Positions 18,281 to 26,168 of a DNA stretch of 64,000 nucleotides are shown one piece after another. The stretch comes from Ochrobactrum sp. CM-21-5. Its GTDB lineage: Bacteria; Pseudomonadota; Alphaproteobacteria; Rhizobiales; Rhizobiaceae. The notes beneath the pieces were generated by a model. It was not told the origin of the DNA. It did not search any database and saw only the letters and a list, made by a program, of their open reading frames with translations. Location: assembly GCF_014253075.1 (NCBI RefSeq), contig NZ_JACLZJ010000007.1:1-64000 (forward strand), written 5' to 3'. Each line of letters starts with the position of its first letter. Position 1 is the stretch's first letter. A program made the translations under genes and the position numbers.

Positions 18281-19900
18281 ATGAAAGCCTTTGCGGAACT
18301 TCTCGACCGATTGGTGCTGACCCCGCAGCGCAATGGTAAATTGCGCCTGCTGGTCGATTATTTCCGGTCGACGCCCAACCCGGATCGAGGGCTGGCACTT
18401 GCTGCGATCACCCGTGATCTGGAACTGCAAAGTGTCAAGCCCGCCATGCTGCGCGCGCTGATAAACGAGCGTACGGACCCGGCGCTCTTCGCCTATTCCT
18501 ACGATTATGTGGGCGACCTGGCTGAAACGATTTCGCTGATCTGGCCAGGACCGAGTGAAACGCCTGCCGGTGCCGATCTGCCATTGGGCATCGTGGTGCA
18601 CGAACTGCGCAAGGCCTCGCGTCGCGAAGGCCCGCTTCTGGTTGCGGGCTGGCTCGATGTCCTTGGCATTTCGGAACGTTATGCGCTGCTGAAGCTTGTC
18701 ACTGGCGGTCTGCGGATCGGGGTATCCGCGCGCCTCGCCAAACAAGCTCTGGCCGGTTTCGGCGGCGTCGATGTAATAGAGATTGAGGAACTCTGGCACG
18801 GCCAGTCCCCGCCTTATGAAGAGCTTTTCACTTGGCTGGAAGGCCGCGGTGAAAAGCCCGCATCCACCGCCGATGCACCCTTTCGCCCCGTCATGCTGGC
18901 CACCGCGCTCGATGAAGGAGAAATCCTCGCGCTTGACCCTGCCGCCTATAGCGCGGAATGGAAATGGGATGGCATCCGCGTGCAGGCCGTATCGGAAAAT
19001 GGCGTGCGACGGCTTTATTCACGCACCGGCGACGATATTTCCATTACCTTTCCCGATATCCTTGAGGCCATGGATTTCGAGGGCGCTATCGATGGTGAAC
19101 TGCTTGTCGGCCATCACAGCGAAACCGGGATAGAAACCGCTTCCTTCTCCGATCTGCAACAGCGGCTCAATCGCAAGACGATCAACGCAAAGCAATTGCA
19201 GGAATACCCCGCCTTCATCCGGGCCTACGATCTGTTACAGGATGGCAGCCAGCAAAGCGGGCAGGATCTGCGCTCCCTCCCCTTTTTTGAACGCCGCACC
19301 CGCCTGCAAAGCGTCGTCGGTACGCTCGATCCGCACCGTTTCGATCTGTCGCCTCTGCTGGCTTTCAACGATTTCGAAGAACTTGCAAACCTGCGCAGCA
19401 ACCCACCCCATCCGGTGATTGAGGGTGTCATGCTGAAACGCCATGACAGCCCCTATCTGCCCGGACGACCGAAAGGACCGTGGCTTAAATGGAAGCGCAA
19501 TCCCTTCACCGTCGACGCCGTCATCGTCTATGCCCAGCGCGGTCACGGCAAGCGGTCCAGCTATTATTCCGATTTCACTTTCGCGGTCTGGACGGGACCG
19601 GAGGATGAGCCGGTGCTGGTGCCTGTCGGCAAAGCCTATTTTGGCTTCACCGATGAGGAGTTAAAACGGCTCGACCGTTTCGTACGGGAAAACACGATGG
19701 AACGTTTCGGTCCAGTGCGTTCAGTCCGCGCCGAACCCGATCACGGACTAGTCGTCGAAGTTGCCTTCGAAGGGGTGAACCGCTCCACACGCCACAAATC
19801 GGGTGTCGCAATGCGCTTTCCGCGCTTTTCACGGCTGCGCTGGGATAAACCTCCCCGTGAAGCGGACCGGCTGGAAATACTGGAGAAGCTACTCTGCTGA
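18281..19900 (+). CDS. ATP-dependent DNA ligase of the ligase-associated repair cluster
   Basis: This 539-residue ligase has an N-terminal DNA-binding domain (1-190). The adenylation domain carries the nucleotidyl-lysine motif EWKWDGIR (Lys about 228). Later come SRTGDDIS, EGVMLKRHDSPY, and the motif V segment GPWLKWKRNP (about 405). The OB domain closes the protein. It belongs to the bacterial LigC/cisplatin-response type that supplements NAD-dependent LigA. It joins nicks after adenylation by ATP. It lies 52 bp after the exonuclease gene and ends one base from the convergent gene at 19901. Confidence 0.95.
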   Translation: MKAFAELLDRLVLTPQRNGKLRLLVDYFRSTPNPDRGLALAAITRDLELQSVKPAMLRALINERTDPALFAYSYDYVGDLAETISLIWPGPSETPAGADLPLGIVVHELRKASRREGPLLVAGWLDVLGISERYALLKLVTGGLRIGVSARLAKQALAGFGGVDVIEIEELWHGQSPPYEELFTWLEGRGEKPASTADAPFRPVMLATALDEGEILALDPAAYSAEWKWDGIRVQAVSENGVRRLYSRTGDDISITFPDILEAMDFEGAIDGELLVGHHSETGIETASFSDLQQRLNRKTINAKQLQEYPAFIRAYDLLQDGSQQSGQDLRSLPFFERRTRLQSVVGTLDPHRFDLSPLLAFNDFEELANLRSNPPHPVIEGVMLKRHDSPYLPGRPKGPWLKWKRNPFTVDAVIVYAQRGHGKRSSYYSDFTFAVWTGPEDEPVLVPVGKAYFGFTDEELKRLDRFVRENTMERFGPVRSVRAEPDHGLVVEVAFEGVNRSTRHKSGVAMRFPRFSRLRWDKPPREADRLEILEKLLC

Positions 19901-19911
19901 TTACTCAGCAG
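19894..19911. terminator. Hairpin spanning two convergent stop codons
   Basis: CTGCTGA and TCAGCAG pair across TTAC and include the stops of both the ligase gene and the convergent membrane-protein gene. The stem is short and has no T-run, so it is at best a weak bidirectional terminator. Confidence 0.35.
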
Positions 19912-20962
19912 CCGTAGATACGCGAATGGCGTAGATATCAACCGACTTGCCGGTGCCGTTCATATCCGAATTGATGGTAATCATACCTGCACCGCCAGCT
20001 TTCTTTCCGCCCGGAAAATCCATGTCAAACAGGAAGTCGTTGAGCGACTCGTTCACGTCATAACGTCTGCGTCCGCAATCGCCAAAACCGGCCAAATCGC
20101 AACTGACCGACATTTGCGTCATCTTGCCATCGTCATTGCGTGCAACAACGTCGAAAGTCGCCTTTTTACCGGCAAGTTGATCCAGTATCCCCTCGCCCAC
20201 ATCGAAGGTAATTGTATCATTGACTCCCGACGAGCGGATGCGCGCAAAACTATTGGTGCCTTCCCGCATGATATCCGCCGTTGCCCGGCCTTGAACGGAC
20301 ATACGGGTTGCATCGGACGGGTTGAAGATATTGATCCATTTCGTGTTGCCCGGCTCCTCGCCATCTTTCAACGGTGCAATGCTACCATCGCTGTGCAACG
20401 GGTTCGAAGATATGCGCCGGAAGTCGCCAAAACTGTTATAGAGTGAATAACCGATCATCGCTGCAACAACGAGCACCAGCGCCGGAATACCATAGCTGTA
20501 GAACGGCGAGCGGCGCTTCTTCCTACGGTCCTTGCGCGCCACACCACCCTCATAGCCGAGATCGGCTTTCCCAGGCTTTTTTTTGGTGGAAGCGCGGATA
20601 TCTCCGGTATCTATCGAAGGTGTGCTTTCCTGAATTTCGCTGCCCAGAACGGGATCGTTTCTACGTGGCGCGTCGAGCGACGGTTCGCCGCGAGTTTCAG
20701 TCTCGCGGTGCGGGGCGAATTCCTGCTCAATCCGAGAAATGGCATCCTTCAGCTTGTTGCGGCGCTGTTCCTTCTGCATATCGGACAAAGCGACATTGGC
20801 CGCAAGGGCGCGCTCGTGCGCACCCCAAGCAGATTCATAAATCCGCTGGCGGGTCGTCGGGTTGTGCGCATCCGCCTTGGCAAATGCATTTCTGATCGCG
20901 CGTTCAATACTTTCCAAAGGCCGCTCTTCCCTTGTTCGCGTTTCCCGCCTTGTACTATCCAT
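19901..20962 (-). CDS. Conserved hypothetical single-span membrane protein
   Basis: The 353-residue protein has a charged, probably helical cytoplasmic N-terminal domain (about 1-80). A hydrophilic linker ending in a basic patch (KDRRKKRRS) leads to one transmembrane helix (about 155-175, YGIPALVLVVAAMIGYSL). The C-terminal 170 residues are extracytoplasmic and beta-rich, with two cysteines spaced to form a disulfide (SCDLAGFGDCGRRR). I do not recognise a named family with confidence. The layout suggests an envelope sensor or anchoring protein. It is convergent with the ligase gene and probably not part of the repair system. Confidence 0.75.
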   Translation of the reverse strand: MDSTRRETRTREERPLESIERAIRNAFAKADAHNPTTRQRIYESAWGAHERALAANVALSDMQKEQRRNKLKDAISRIEQEFAPHRETETRGEPSLDAPRRNDPVLGSEIQESTPSIDTGDIRASTKKKPGKADLGYEGGVARKDRRKKRRSPFYSYGIPALVLVVAAMIGYSLYNSFGDFRRISSNPLHSDGSIAPLKDGEEPGNTKWINIFNPSDATRMSVQGRATADIMREGTNSFARIRSSGVNDTITFDVGEGILDQLAGKKATFDVVARNDDGKMTQMSVSCDLAGFGDCGRRRYDVNESLNDFLFDMDFPGGKKAGGAGMITINSDMNGTGKSVDIYAIRVSTAAE

Positions 20963-21212
20963 CAAGGAATCGAACTGAATTCCTTACTCTGACATTAAAT
21001 CAGCCTCAGCGAAATTAACGTCTGAATCAAGGCATTACCTATTCGGGACCCGCTTTGACCAGCCGTAATAATTGCGAGGCGGCCCAAATATTCACTTTAC
21101 TCGCAGTTTTTTGCTGTTCTCTGGCGAAATTTTGACATCGTAGACCTGATTTGCGCTGCGGTTCTTCATGCCGCTTTTCATATTGCCGTTGACGACAGTC
21201 ATGTTAGTACTA

Positions 21213-21226
21213 TTCCGTTTACGGAA
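21213..21226. promoter_or_regulatory. 14-bp palindrome before the nitronate monooxygenase gene
   Basis: TTCCGT and ACGGAA flank a central TT, 27 bases upstream of the start at 21253. The symmetry and position suit a TetR-type or other dimeric repressor, but no regulator gene is adjacent. Confidence 0.45.
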
Positions 21227-21252
21227 ACGTCAATTAAGCAGAAAGATCGAAA

Positions 21253-22221
21253 ATGGCCCTGCCGGACATCTTGAAAGACAAACTGCGCATTCCCGTCGTC
21301 GGTGCTCCACTGTTCATCATTTCCCATCCGGCTCTGGTGCTGGCCCAATGCAAGGCTGGCATCGTCGGGTCTTTTCCTGCATTGAATGCCCGACCTGAAG
21401 CACAACTCGACGAATGGCTGGCGGAAATCACCGAAAGCCTTGCCGCCCATGACAGGGCCAATCCGGATCGTCCGGCGGCTCCCTTTGCCGTCAACCAGAT
21501 CGTGCATCGGTCCAACAAGCGGCTGGAGCACGACCTCGGCCTTTGTGTGAAGTACAAGGTGCCCATTGTCATCTCGTCGCTGGGTGCAGTACCCGAGGTG
21601 AATGCGGCAATCCATTCCTATGGCGGAATTGTGCTGCATGATGTCATCAACAACCGTCATGCCAATTCGGCGATCAGAAAGGGCGCGGACGGTCTTATCG
21701 CCGTTGCGGCTGGTGCAGGCGGCCACGCCGGCGCTCTTTCACCTTTCGCGCTGGTACAGGAAATCCGATCGTGGTTCGACGGCCCGCTTCTGCTTTCCGG
21801 AGCAATCGCCAACGGCCGGTCTATCCTTGCGGCACAGGCCATGGGCGCAGACCTTGCCTATATCGGTTCCCCCTTCATCGCTACGGTGGAAGCCCGTGCG
21901 GCGGAAGATTACAAGCAGATGATCGTCAGCTCGAGCGCCACCGATATCGTTTACTCCAATTATTTCACTGGAATTGCAGGAAATTACCTCAAGCCCTCGA
22001 TAGCCAAATCAGGTCTGGACCCCGACAATCTACCCGAAGCCGACCCGTCCAAGATGGATTTTGATAAAGCTCAGCAAGAAGGCGCAAAGACCTGGAAAGA
22101 CATATGGGGCTGTGGTCAGGGCATTGGTGCGGTCGATAGAATCATGCCAACCGCATCCCTCATTGACAGACTGGAACGAGAATACAGGTACGCCCACGAC
22201 CATATCTGTGCAAGCAGATAG
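21253..22221 (+). CDS. Nitronate monooxygenase (NMO/2-nitropropane dioxygenase family)
   Basis: This 322-residue FMN-dependent TIM-barrel enzyme begins with IPVVGAPLFIISHPALVLA, the typical NMO N-terminal motif. It then has GIVGSFPALNAR, the conserved catalytic region GAGGHAGALSPFALV near residue 160, and MGADLAYIGSPFIATVEA with the FMN phosphate-binding Gly. The family oxidises propionate-3-nitronate and other alkyl nitronates. The start has GAAAGATCGAAAATGG, a modest ribosome binding site. The gene stands alone, with a possible repressor site in front and a tRNA gene behind it. Confidence 0.92.
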   Translation: MALPDILKDKLRIPVVGAPLFIISHPALVLAQCKAGIVGSFPALNARPEAQLDEWLAEITESLAAHDRANPDRPAAPFAVNQIVHRSNKRLEHDLGLCVKYKVPIVISSLGAVPEVNAAIHSYGGIVLHDVINNRHANSAIRKGADGLIAVAAGAGGHAGALSPFALVQEIRSWFDGPLLLSGAIANGRSILAAQAMGADLAYIGSPFIATVEARAAEDYKQMIVSSSATDIVYSNYFTGIAGNYLKPSIAKSGLDPDNLPEADPSKMDFDKAQQEGAKTWKDIWGCGQGIGAVDRIMPTASLIDRLEREYRYAHDHICASR

Positions 22222-22243
22222 ACCGTCACTACCTTCAAAAGCC

Positions 22244-22276
22244 AGCGGACTTTCTGTTATGAATTGTCCGCTTTCT
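22244..22276 (+). terminator. Possible terminator of the nitronate monooxygenase gene
   Basis: AGCGGAC and GTCCGCT form a 7-bp stem with a 15-base loop, about 22 bases after the stop codon, followed by TTCTG. The stem is good but the T-run is poor. Confidence 0.45.
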
Positions 22277-22405
22277 GCAGGATGTGCAACAAAGATGGAT
22301 ATTGTGTGATTTCGACCTTGCTTTCCTTTCTGCTTTTGGTTATCAGCGCACCGTCTGGTCGAAACATGATCGGTTCCTCCGGGAACTGGAACGATATGGT
22401 TCCGG

Positions 22406-22481
22406 GCCGCTTTAGCTCAGTTGGTAGAGCACATCATTCGTAATGATGGGGTCGCGTGTTCGAGTCACGCAAGCGGCACCA
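22406..22481 (+). tRNA. tRNA-Thr (anticodon CGT)
   Basis: The cloverleaf is complete. The acceptor arm is GCCGCTT with AAGCGGC, the D arm contains AGCTCAGTTGGTAGAGC, the anticodon stem is CATCA with TGATG around the loop TTCGTAA, and the T arm contains GTTCGAGTC. The CCA end is encoded at 22479-22481. Anticodon CGT reads ACG codons. The 76-nt gene borders the catabolic block that follows, and tRNA genes of this kind are common integration sites. Confidence 0.97.
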
Positions 22482-22709
22482 GTAAATTTAAATAGGTCAG
22501 TATATTATAAGGCGCTTGAGCACATAGTTTCCCCGTGCAGCTTATGCGCAGTCAATTCACGCGATACCGTTTCACCTTTTTGGCAGGCTTTAGCGATCAT
22601 ATCAGTCGCCAACGTGCCAATATCACTGGCGCAGTTCCTAATTTTCCTTCATTCGTGTGCGAAAAAACTGAAGGAAGGGCAGAATCCGATTGTCTTGCTT
22701 CATCGCTTT
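22482..22709. other. Intergenic stretch between tRNA-Thr and lysR
   Basis: No gene is recognised. I found no integrase fragment and no second copy of the tRNA 3' end in the window. Confidence 0.45.
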
Positions 22710-23615
22710 TCATAGTCGCGGCGGAAGATTCTTTGCAATTTCAACGAAGTGACGCACGGATTTCGCCCGGTTCACGCACTTCCAGACCAATATCGTCTGG
22801 ATGCGAAAATCGGGATGTATGAGAGGACGCACTTCGACATTGCGGCCAAGGAAGCCAATCAGGCTTTCCGGGTAGATGGTTACACCCAGCCCCGCCGCCA
22901 CCAACCCCAGTAACGCCAACGTATTCGATGCTTCAAGTTTGATATTGAGCAACACGCCTTCGGCGGAAAACATCTCGTTGAGCCGCCAGCGATAAGCTTC
23001 CCACTCAATCATATCGCCCAGTATCAAATCGCAATCGGCCAGATCCGTCGGCCTGATGTCAGGCTTGTGCAGAAGTGCATGATTCTTCGGCGTGACAACA
23101 TAAAGCGGATCTGATGTCAGAAGCAGGCTATGAAAATCGCTGTGCTCGAATGGGCCGATCATATAACCGATGTCGACCTCATCGTGGGCAATCGCTAGTT
23201 TCTGGCCTTGAGTGCGAATGTAGCGCAAATTGACATCCACATGCGGATAGGCAGTACGGAAACGCTGCACCGCGCTCGGCATCAACTCGGTGGCCGCAAA
23301 GGCCATATAGGCCACCCGCAGCATACCCGTCTTGCCTTCGGCAACCAGACGCGCGGCCTTCACAGAGCGATTATAATCGTAGATCAGCCGGGCATTTTCC
23401 TCGTAGAAGGCACGTCCGGCGGGCGTCAGCGATACTTCCCGGGTGGTCCGTTCAAACAGCGAAAAGCCGAGCAGATGTTCAAGCTTCTGAATACGCCGGG
23501 TCAGCGCCGACTGATCGATGTTTAGCCTCTCCGCGCTGCGACGAAAATTCAGTTCTTCGGCAACGATAAGGAAGGATTGCGTGAGCTCAAGCCCGGCTTC
23601 TGCTTCTGTTGACAC
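22710..23615 (-). CDS. LysR-family transcriptional regulator
   Basis: With the GTG at 23615 the product has 301 residues. The N-terminal winged helix (LTQSFLIVAEELNFRRSAER, then LNIDQSALTRRIQKLE, about residues 8-50) is typical of LysR regulators. The co-inducer domain follows (about 90-300), with PLYVVTPKNHALLHK and LLGLVAAGLGVTIYPESL. The GTG has GGGGAA upstream, and starting here leaves two palindromes free as operators. An ATG at 23657 is possible but would overlap one palindrome. It is divergent from the carbamoylsarcosine amidase operon, its probable target. Confidence 0.9.
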   Translation of the reverse strand: MSTEAEAGLELTQSFLIVAEELNFRRSAERLNIDQSALTRRIQKLEHLLGFSLFERTTREVSLTPAGRAFYEENARLIYDYNRSVKAARLVAEGKTGMLRVAYMAFAATELMPSAVQRFRTAYPHVDVNLRYIRTQGQKLAIAHDEVDIGYMIGPFEHSDFHSLLLTSDPLYVVTPKNHALLHKPDIRPTDLADCDLILGDMIEWEAYRWRLNEMFSAEGVLLNIKLEASNTLALLGLVAAGLGVTIYPESLIGFLGRNVEVRPLIHPDFRIQTILVWKCVNRAKSVRHFVEIAKNLPPRL

Positions 23616-23655
23616 GTGGTTCCCCGCTTTTTTCTTAATCCTTACTGATTGATGC

Positions 23656-23689
23656 ATTGCGCGCAATAGTAATTGGCAAATGACCAATT
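23656..23689. promoter_or_regulatory. LysR-type operator in the divergent promoter region
   Basis: Two dyads lie side by side. One is ATTGCGCGCAAT (23656-23667, perfect). The other is AATTGG-N7-CCAATT (23671-23689), which fits the T-N11-A rule for LysR recognition sites. They sit between lysR and the amidase operon, about 120 bp before the latter's start. Confidence 0.6.
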
Positions 23690-23806
23690 CCGTCCGCCTC
23701 GTCAAAACGACATCCTCGCGTCCAGATAACCGGCACCACTCTTTGCTGGTGGCGGTCATCGCAGCCAGATCAAGCGGCCAGCGCCGCATAGTTGAGAGGA
23801 CATTCA

Positions 23807-24529
23807 ATGAGCGATATCGACAACAAGGAACTCGACCGGATGCTGAAACAGGCCTTCGACGCGTCGACAAAAATCTATCAGGAGCGCGGCTTTCAGCGCC
23901 GTGTCGGCTTTGGCAGCCGTCCGGCGCTGGTCAGCGTCGATCTCGCCAATGCATGGACCCGTCCAGGCAATCCATTCACCTGCGATCAGGAAGCCATGGA
24001 CAATGAGATCATTCCGGGCATGCAGCGCCTGCTAAAGGCCTGCCGGGACAACGGCCATCCGGTCATTCATGTTACCACCGCCTATGAAATTACCGAGCGT
24101 GATGCCAGTTTCACCGACATGGGTTTGTGGCACTGCAAGATCCCTATCGATGTCGTCAATCTGAAGGACAAGGACCTGTGGGCGATCGACTCGCGTATTG
24201 CGCCGGTGGAGGGCGAATATACGCTGCTCAAGAAGCGGGCGAGTTCATTCCACGGCACCGAACTCGCAGGCATTTTGCGCGCCGCGGGCGTCGACACCAT
24301 CCTCGTTACAGGCGTAACCGCTACGGCCTGCGTACGCACCACCATCTGCGACGGGCTTGCTGACGGCTTCCGCACCATTGCCGTGCGCGAATGCATTGGC
24401 GACCGCGTGCCTGGTGCCGTTGCTTGGAACCTCTATGACATCGATGCAAAATTCGCCGATGTCCATAGCGTGGATGAGTGCGTGCAATATCTCAACACCG
24501 TCAACGCAACGCGCGCGGCAGCCGAATAA
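23807..24529 (+). CDS. Isochorismatase-family amidohydrolase, probable N-carbamoylsarcosine amidase
   Basis: This 240-residue protein has the cysteine-hydrolase triad: Asp in LVSVDLANAW (about residue 46), Lys in TLLKKRASSF (about 142) and Cys in TGVTATACVRTT (about 176). The family includes N-carbamoylsarcosine amidase, which releases CO2 and ammonia from N-carbamoylsarcosine to give sarcosine. The downstream hyuA-hyuB genes would make that substrate from N-methylhydantoin, so I prefer this function over other isochorismatase-like roles. GAGAGGA precedes the ATG. It is the first gene of the operon facing lysR. Confidence 0.85.
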   Translation: MSDIDNKELDRMLKQAFDASTKIYQERGFQRRVGFGSRPALVSVDLANAWTRPGNPFTCDQEAMDNEIIPGMQRLLKACRDNGHPVIHVTTAYEITERDASFTDMGLWHCKIPIDVVNLKDKDLWAIDSRIAPVEGEYTLLKKRASSFHGTELAGILRAAGVDTILVTGVTATACVRTTICDGLADGFRTIAVRECIGDRVPGAVAWNLYDIDAKFADVHSVDECVQYLNTVNATRAAAE

Positions 24530-24714
24530 TGGAACTTGCCTCCGGCAAGAGGGAGTCTGTCGGAGGCGAAGCCTGCCAGCCATAGGGAATACCGAAATGA
24601 CGTTGATGCCGGCCCCTGCCGGCACCAACCCGTTACGCCAGAAACCGACCGACAAGGCTTCGGCGTATTTTTCACCGCACTCCGGGGAAGCGTATCCACA
24701 CTGGGAGGGAATTC

Positions 24715-26067
24715 ATGCCACGTCCTTCGACGTCTGATCCATCCGACCTTCGCAAGGTCACGACGGCCGCAATCGCTGGCACCGTCATCGAATGGTTTGA
24801 TTTCGCCATATATGGCTTTACTGCTCCTATCATAGCTGTGACCTTCTTTCCGGAAGGCAGCCGTCTGGCAGGCTTGCTGCAGACTTTTGCAATATTTGCC
24901 GTCGCCTTTGCATTGCGGCCGATCGGGGGAGCCTATTTCGGAATGATGGGCGACCGGGTGGGCCGCAAACGCGTCCTGTCGCTGACGGTCATATTGATGT
25001 CCATCGCAACCGCCGGTATCGGGCTGCTGCCGACATACCATCAGATTGGTATCTGGGCGCCAATACTGCTGACTGTCGCGCGCTGCCTGCAAGGCTTTTC
25101 GGCGGGCGGTGAATATGCCGGTGCTGTCACCTATGTCATTGAGCACGCGCCGAACCACCAGCGTTCGCGCTATAGCAGCTGGATGCCGGCTGCCACCTTC
25201 GCGTCCTTCGCGCTCGCAGCCCTTGTGTCCTACATGCTGACAGTCAGCTTGTCCGAAGACGCCATGCAAAGCTGGGGCTGGAGAGTTCCGTTCCTGCTCG
25301 CCGCGCCGCTGGGCCTGGTTGCGATCTATATCCGCTACCGTCTTGAAGAAAGTCCCCTGTTTCAGGCGGTTCTCGACCGTCCGGCAACGGTGCATGCACC
25401 GCTTGGCCAAACCATCAGGGAGCAATGGAAACCGATCGTGCGGCTGGGCGCATATATCAGCCTCACGGCTCTCTCGTTCTATATCTTCTCGACCTATATG
25501 ACGACATTCCTGCGCACCGTTATCGGGATGCCCTCCGGGCAGGTCCTGGTAACAAATGTCGTCGCTCTCACCTTCGCCGCGGCGGCTGCGCCGGTCATCG
25601 GGCGTATCTGCGACCGCATAGGCCGCCGTCCTACGATGATCGCAGCCGCCTTGCTGCTCGGTTTTCTCGCCGTTCCCTCCTATATTCTGGCATCCGGCGC
25701 CACCGTTAACAGCGCACTGACAGCCCAGCTCCTGCTCGCTGTCGGCGCCGTAACCGCCAATGTGGTGACTGCGGTTCTCCTGTGCGAAGTCTTTCCGACG
25801 AGGGTGCGCTACACCGCTTCCGCAATCACCTACAATGTCAGCTATGCCGTTTTTGGCGGCACAGCCCCGTTTGTCGCAACTTATCTGATTTCAATCACGG
25901 GCAACCAACTGGCGCCAGCCATTTACATCACCATCGTCGCGGCGGTTGCCCTTCTGGTTTCGCTCCTGAGCCCGGAAACTGCTGGCCGCGACTTCGGCAG
26001 CGCGCACGCCATAGACGAAGACGATGGCCTGCAGGGCGCCGGACAGGTCGGCCCGACCCGAGCCTGA
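24715..26067 (+). CDS. MFS transporter, metabolite:H+ symporter (MHS) type
   Basis: This 450-residue 12-helix carrier contains GTVIEWFDFAIYG (about residue 22), the MFS loop GDRVGRKRVL (about 82), RCLQGFSAGGEYAGA (about 123) and a second loop DRIGRRPT (about 300). This set is diagnostic for the MHS branch, which brings in organic acids, betaines and similar compounds with protons. A GGGAGGGAATTC site precedes the ATG. It sits between the amidase and hyuA, so it most likely imports the operon's substrate. It could be N-methylhydantoin, creatinine or another hydantoin; the sequence does not settle it. Confidence 0.9.
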   Translation: MPRPSTSDPSDLRKVTTAAIAGTVIEWFDFAIYGFTAPIIAVTFFPEGSRLAGLLQTFAIFAVAFALRPIGGAYFGMMGDRVGRKRVLSLTVILMSIATAGIGLLPTYHQIGIWAPILLTVARCLQGFSAGGEYAGAVTYVIEHAPNHQRSRYSSWMPAATFASFALAALVSYMLTVSLSEDAMQSWGWRVPFLLAAPLGLVAIYIRYRLEESPLFQAVLDRPATVHAPLGQTIREQWKPIVRLGAYISLTALSFYIFSTYMTTFLRTVIGMPSGQVLVTNVVALTFAAAAAPVIGRICDRIGRRPTMIAAALLLGFLAVPSYILASGATVNSALTAQLLLAVGAVTANVVTAVLLCEVFPTRVRYTASAITYNVSYAVFGGTAPFVATYLISITGNQLAPAIYITIVAAVALLVSLLSPETAGRDFGSAHAIDEDDGLQGAGQVGPTRA

Positions 26068-26168
26068 CGGAAAAAAGCAGCCAGCGGATCTGGTGCAAGC
26101 TCGCAAAGCGGCACCAGCCGGACGCCAGAAAGAGCCGGTTTTGAAAACAACCTGGGAGGAAACTTCAG

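Noticed and set aside
22482-22709. Search for an integrase or attachment repeat next to tRNA-Thr
   Set aside because: No integrase-like frame and no duplicated tRNA 3' end were seen, so an integration site is only a suggestion.
24433-25425. Minus-strand frame of 330 codons across the MHS transporter
   Set aside because: Antisense shadow of a clear MFS gene; its product is low-complexity and matches nothing.
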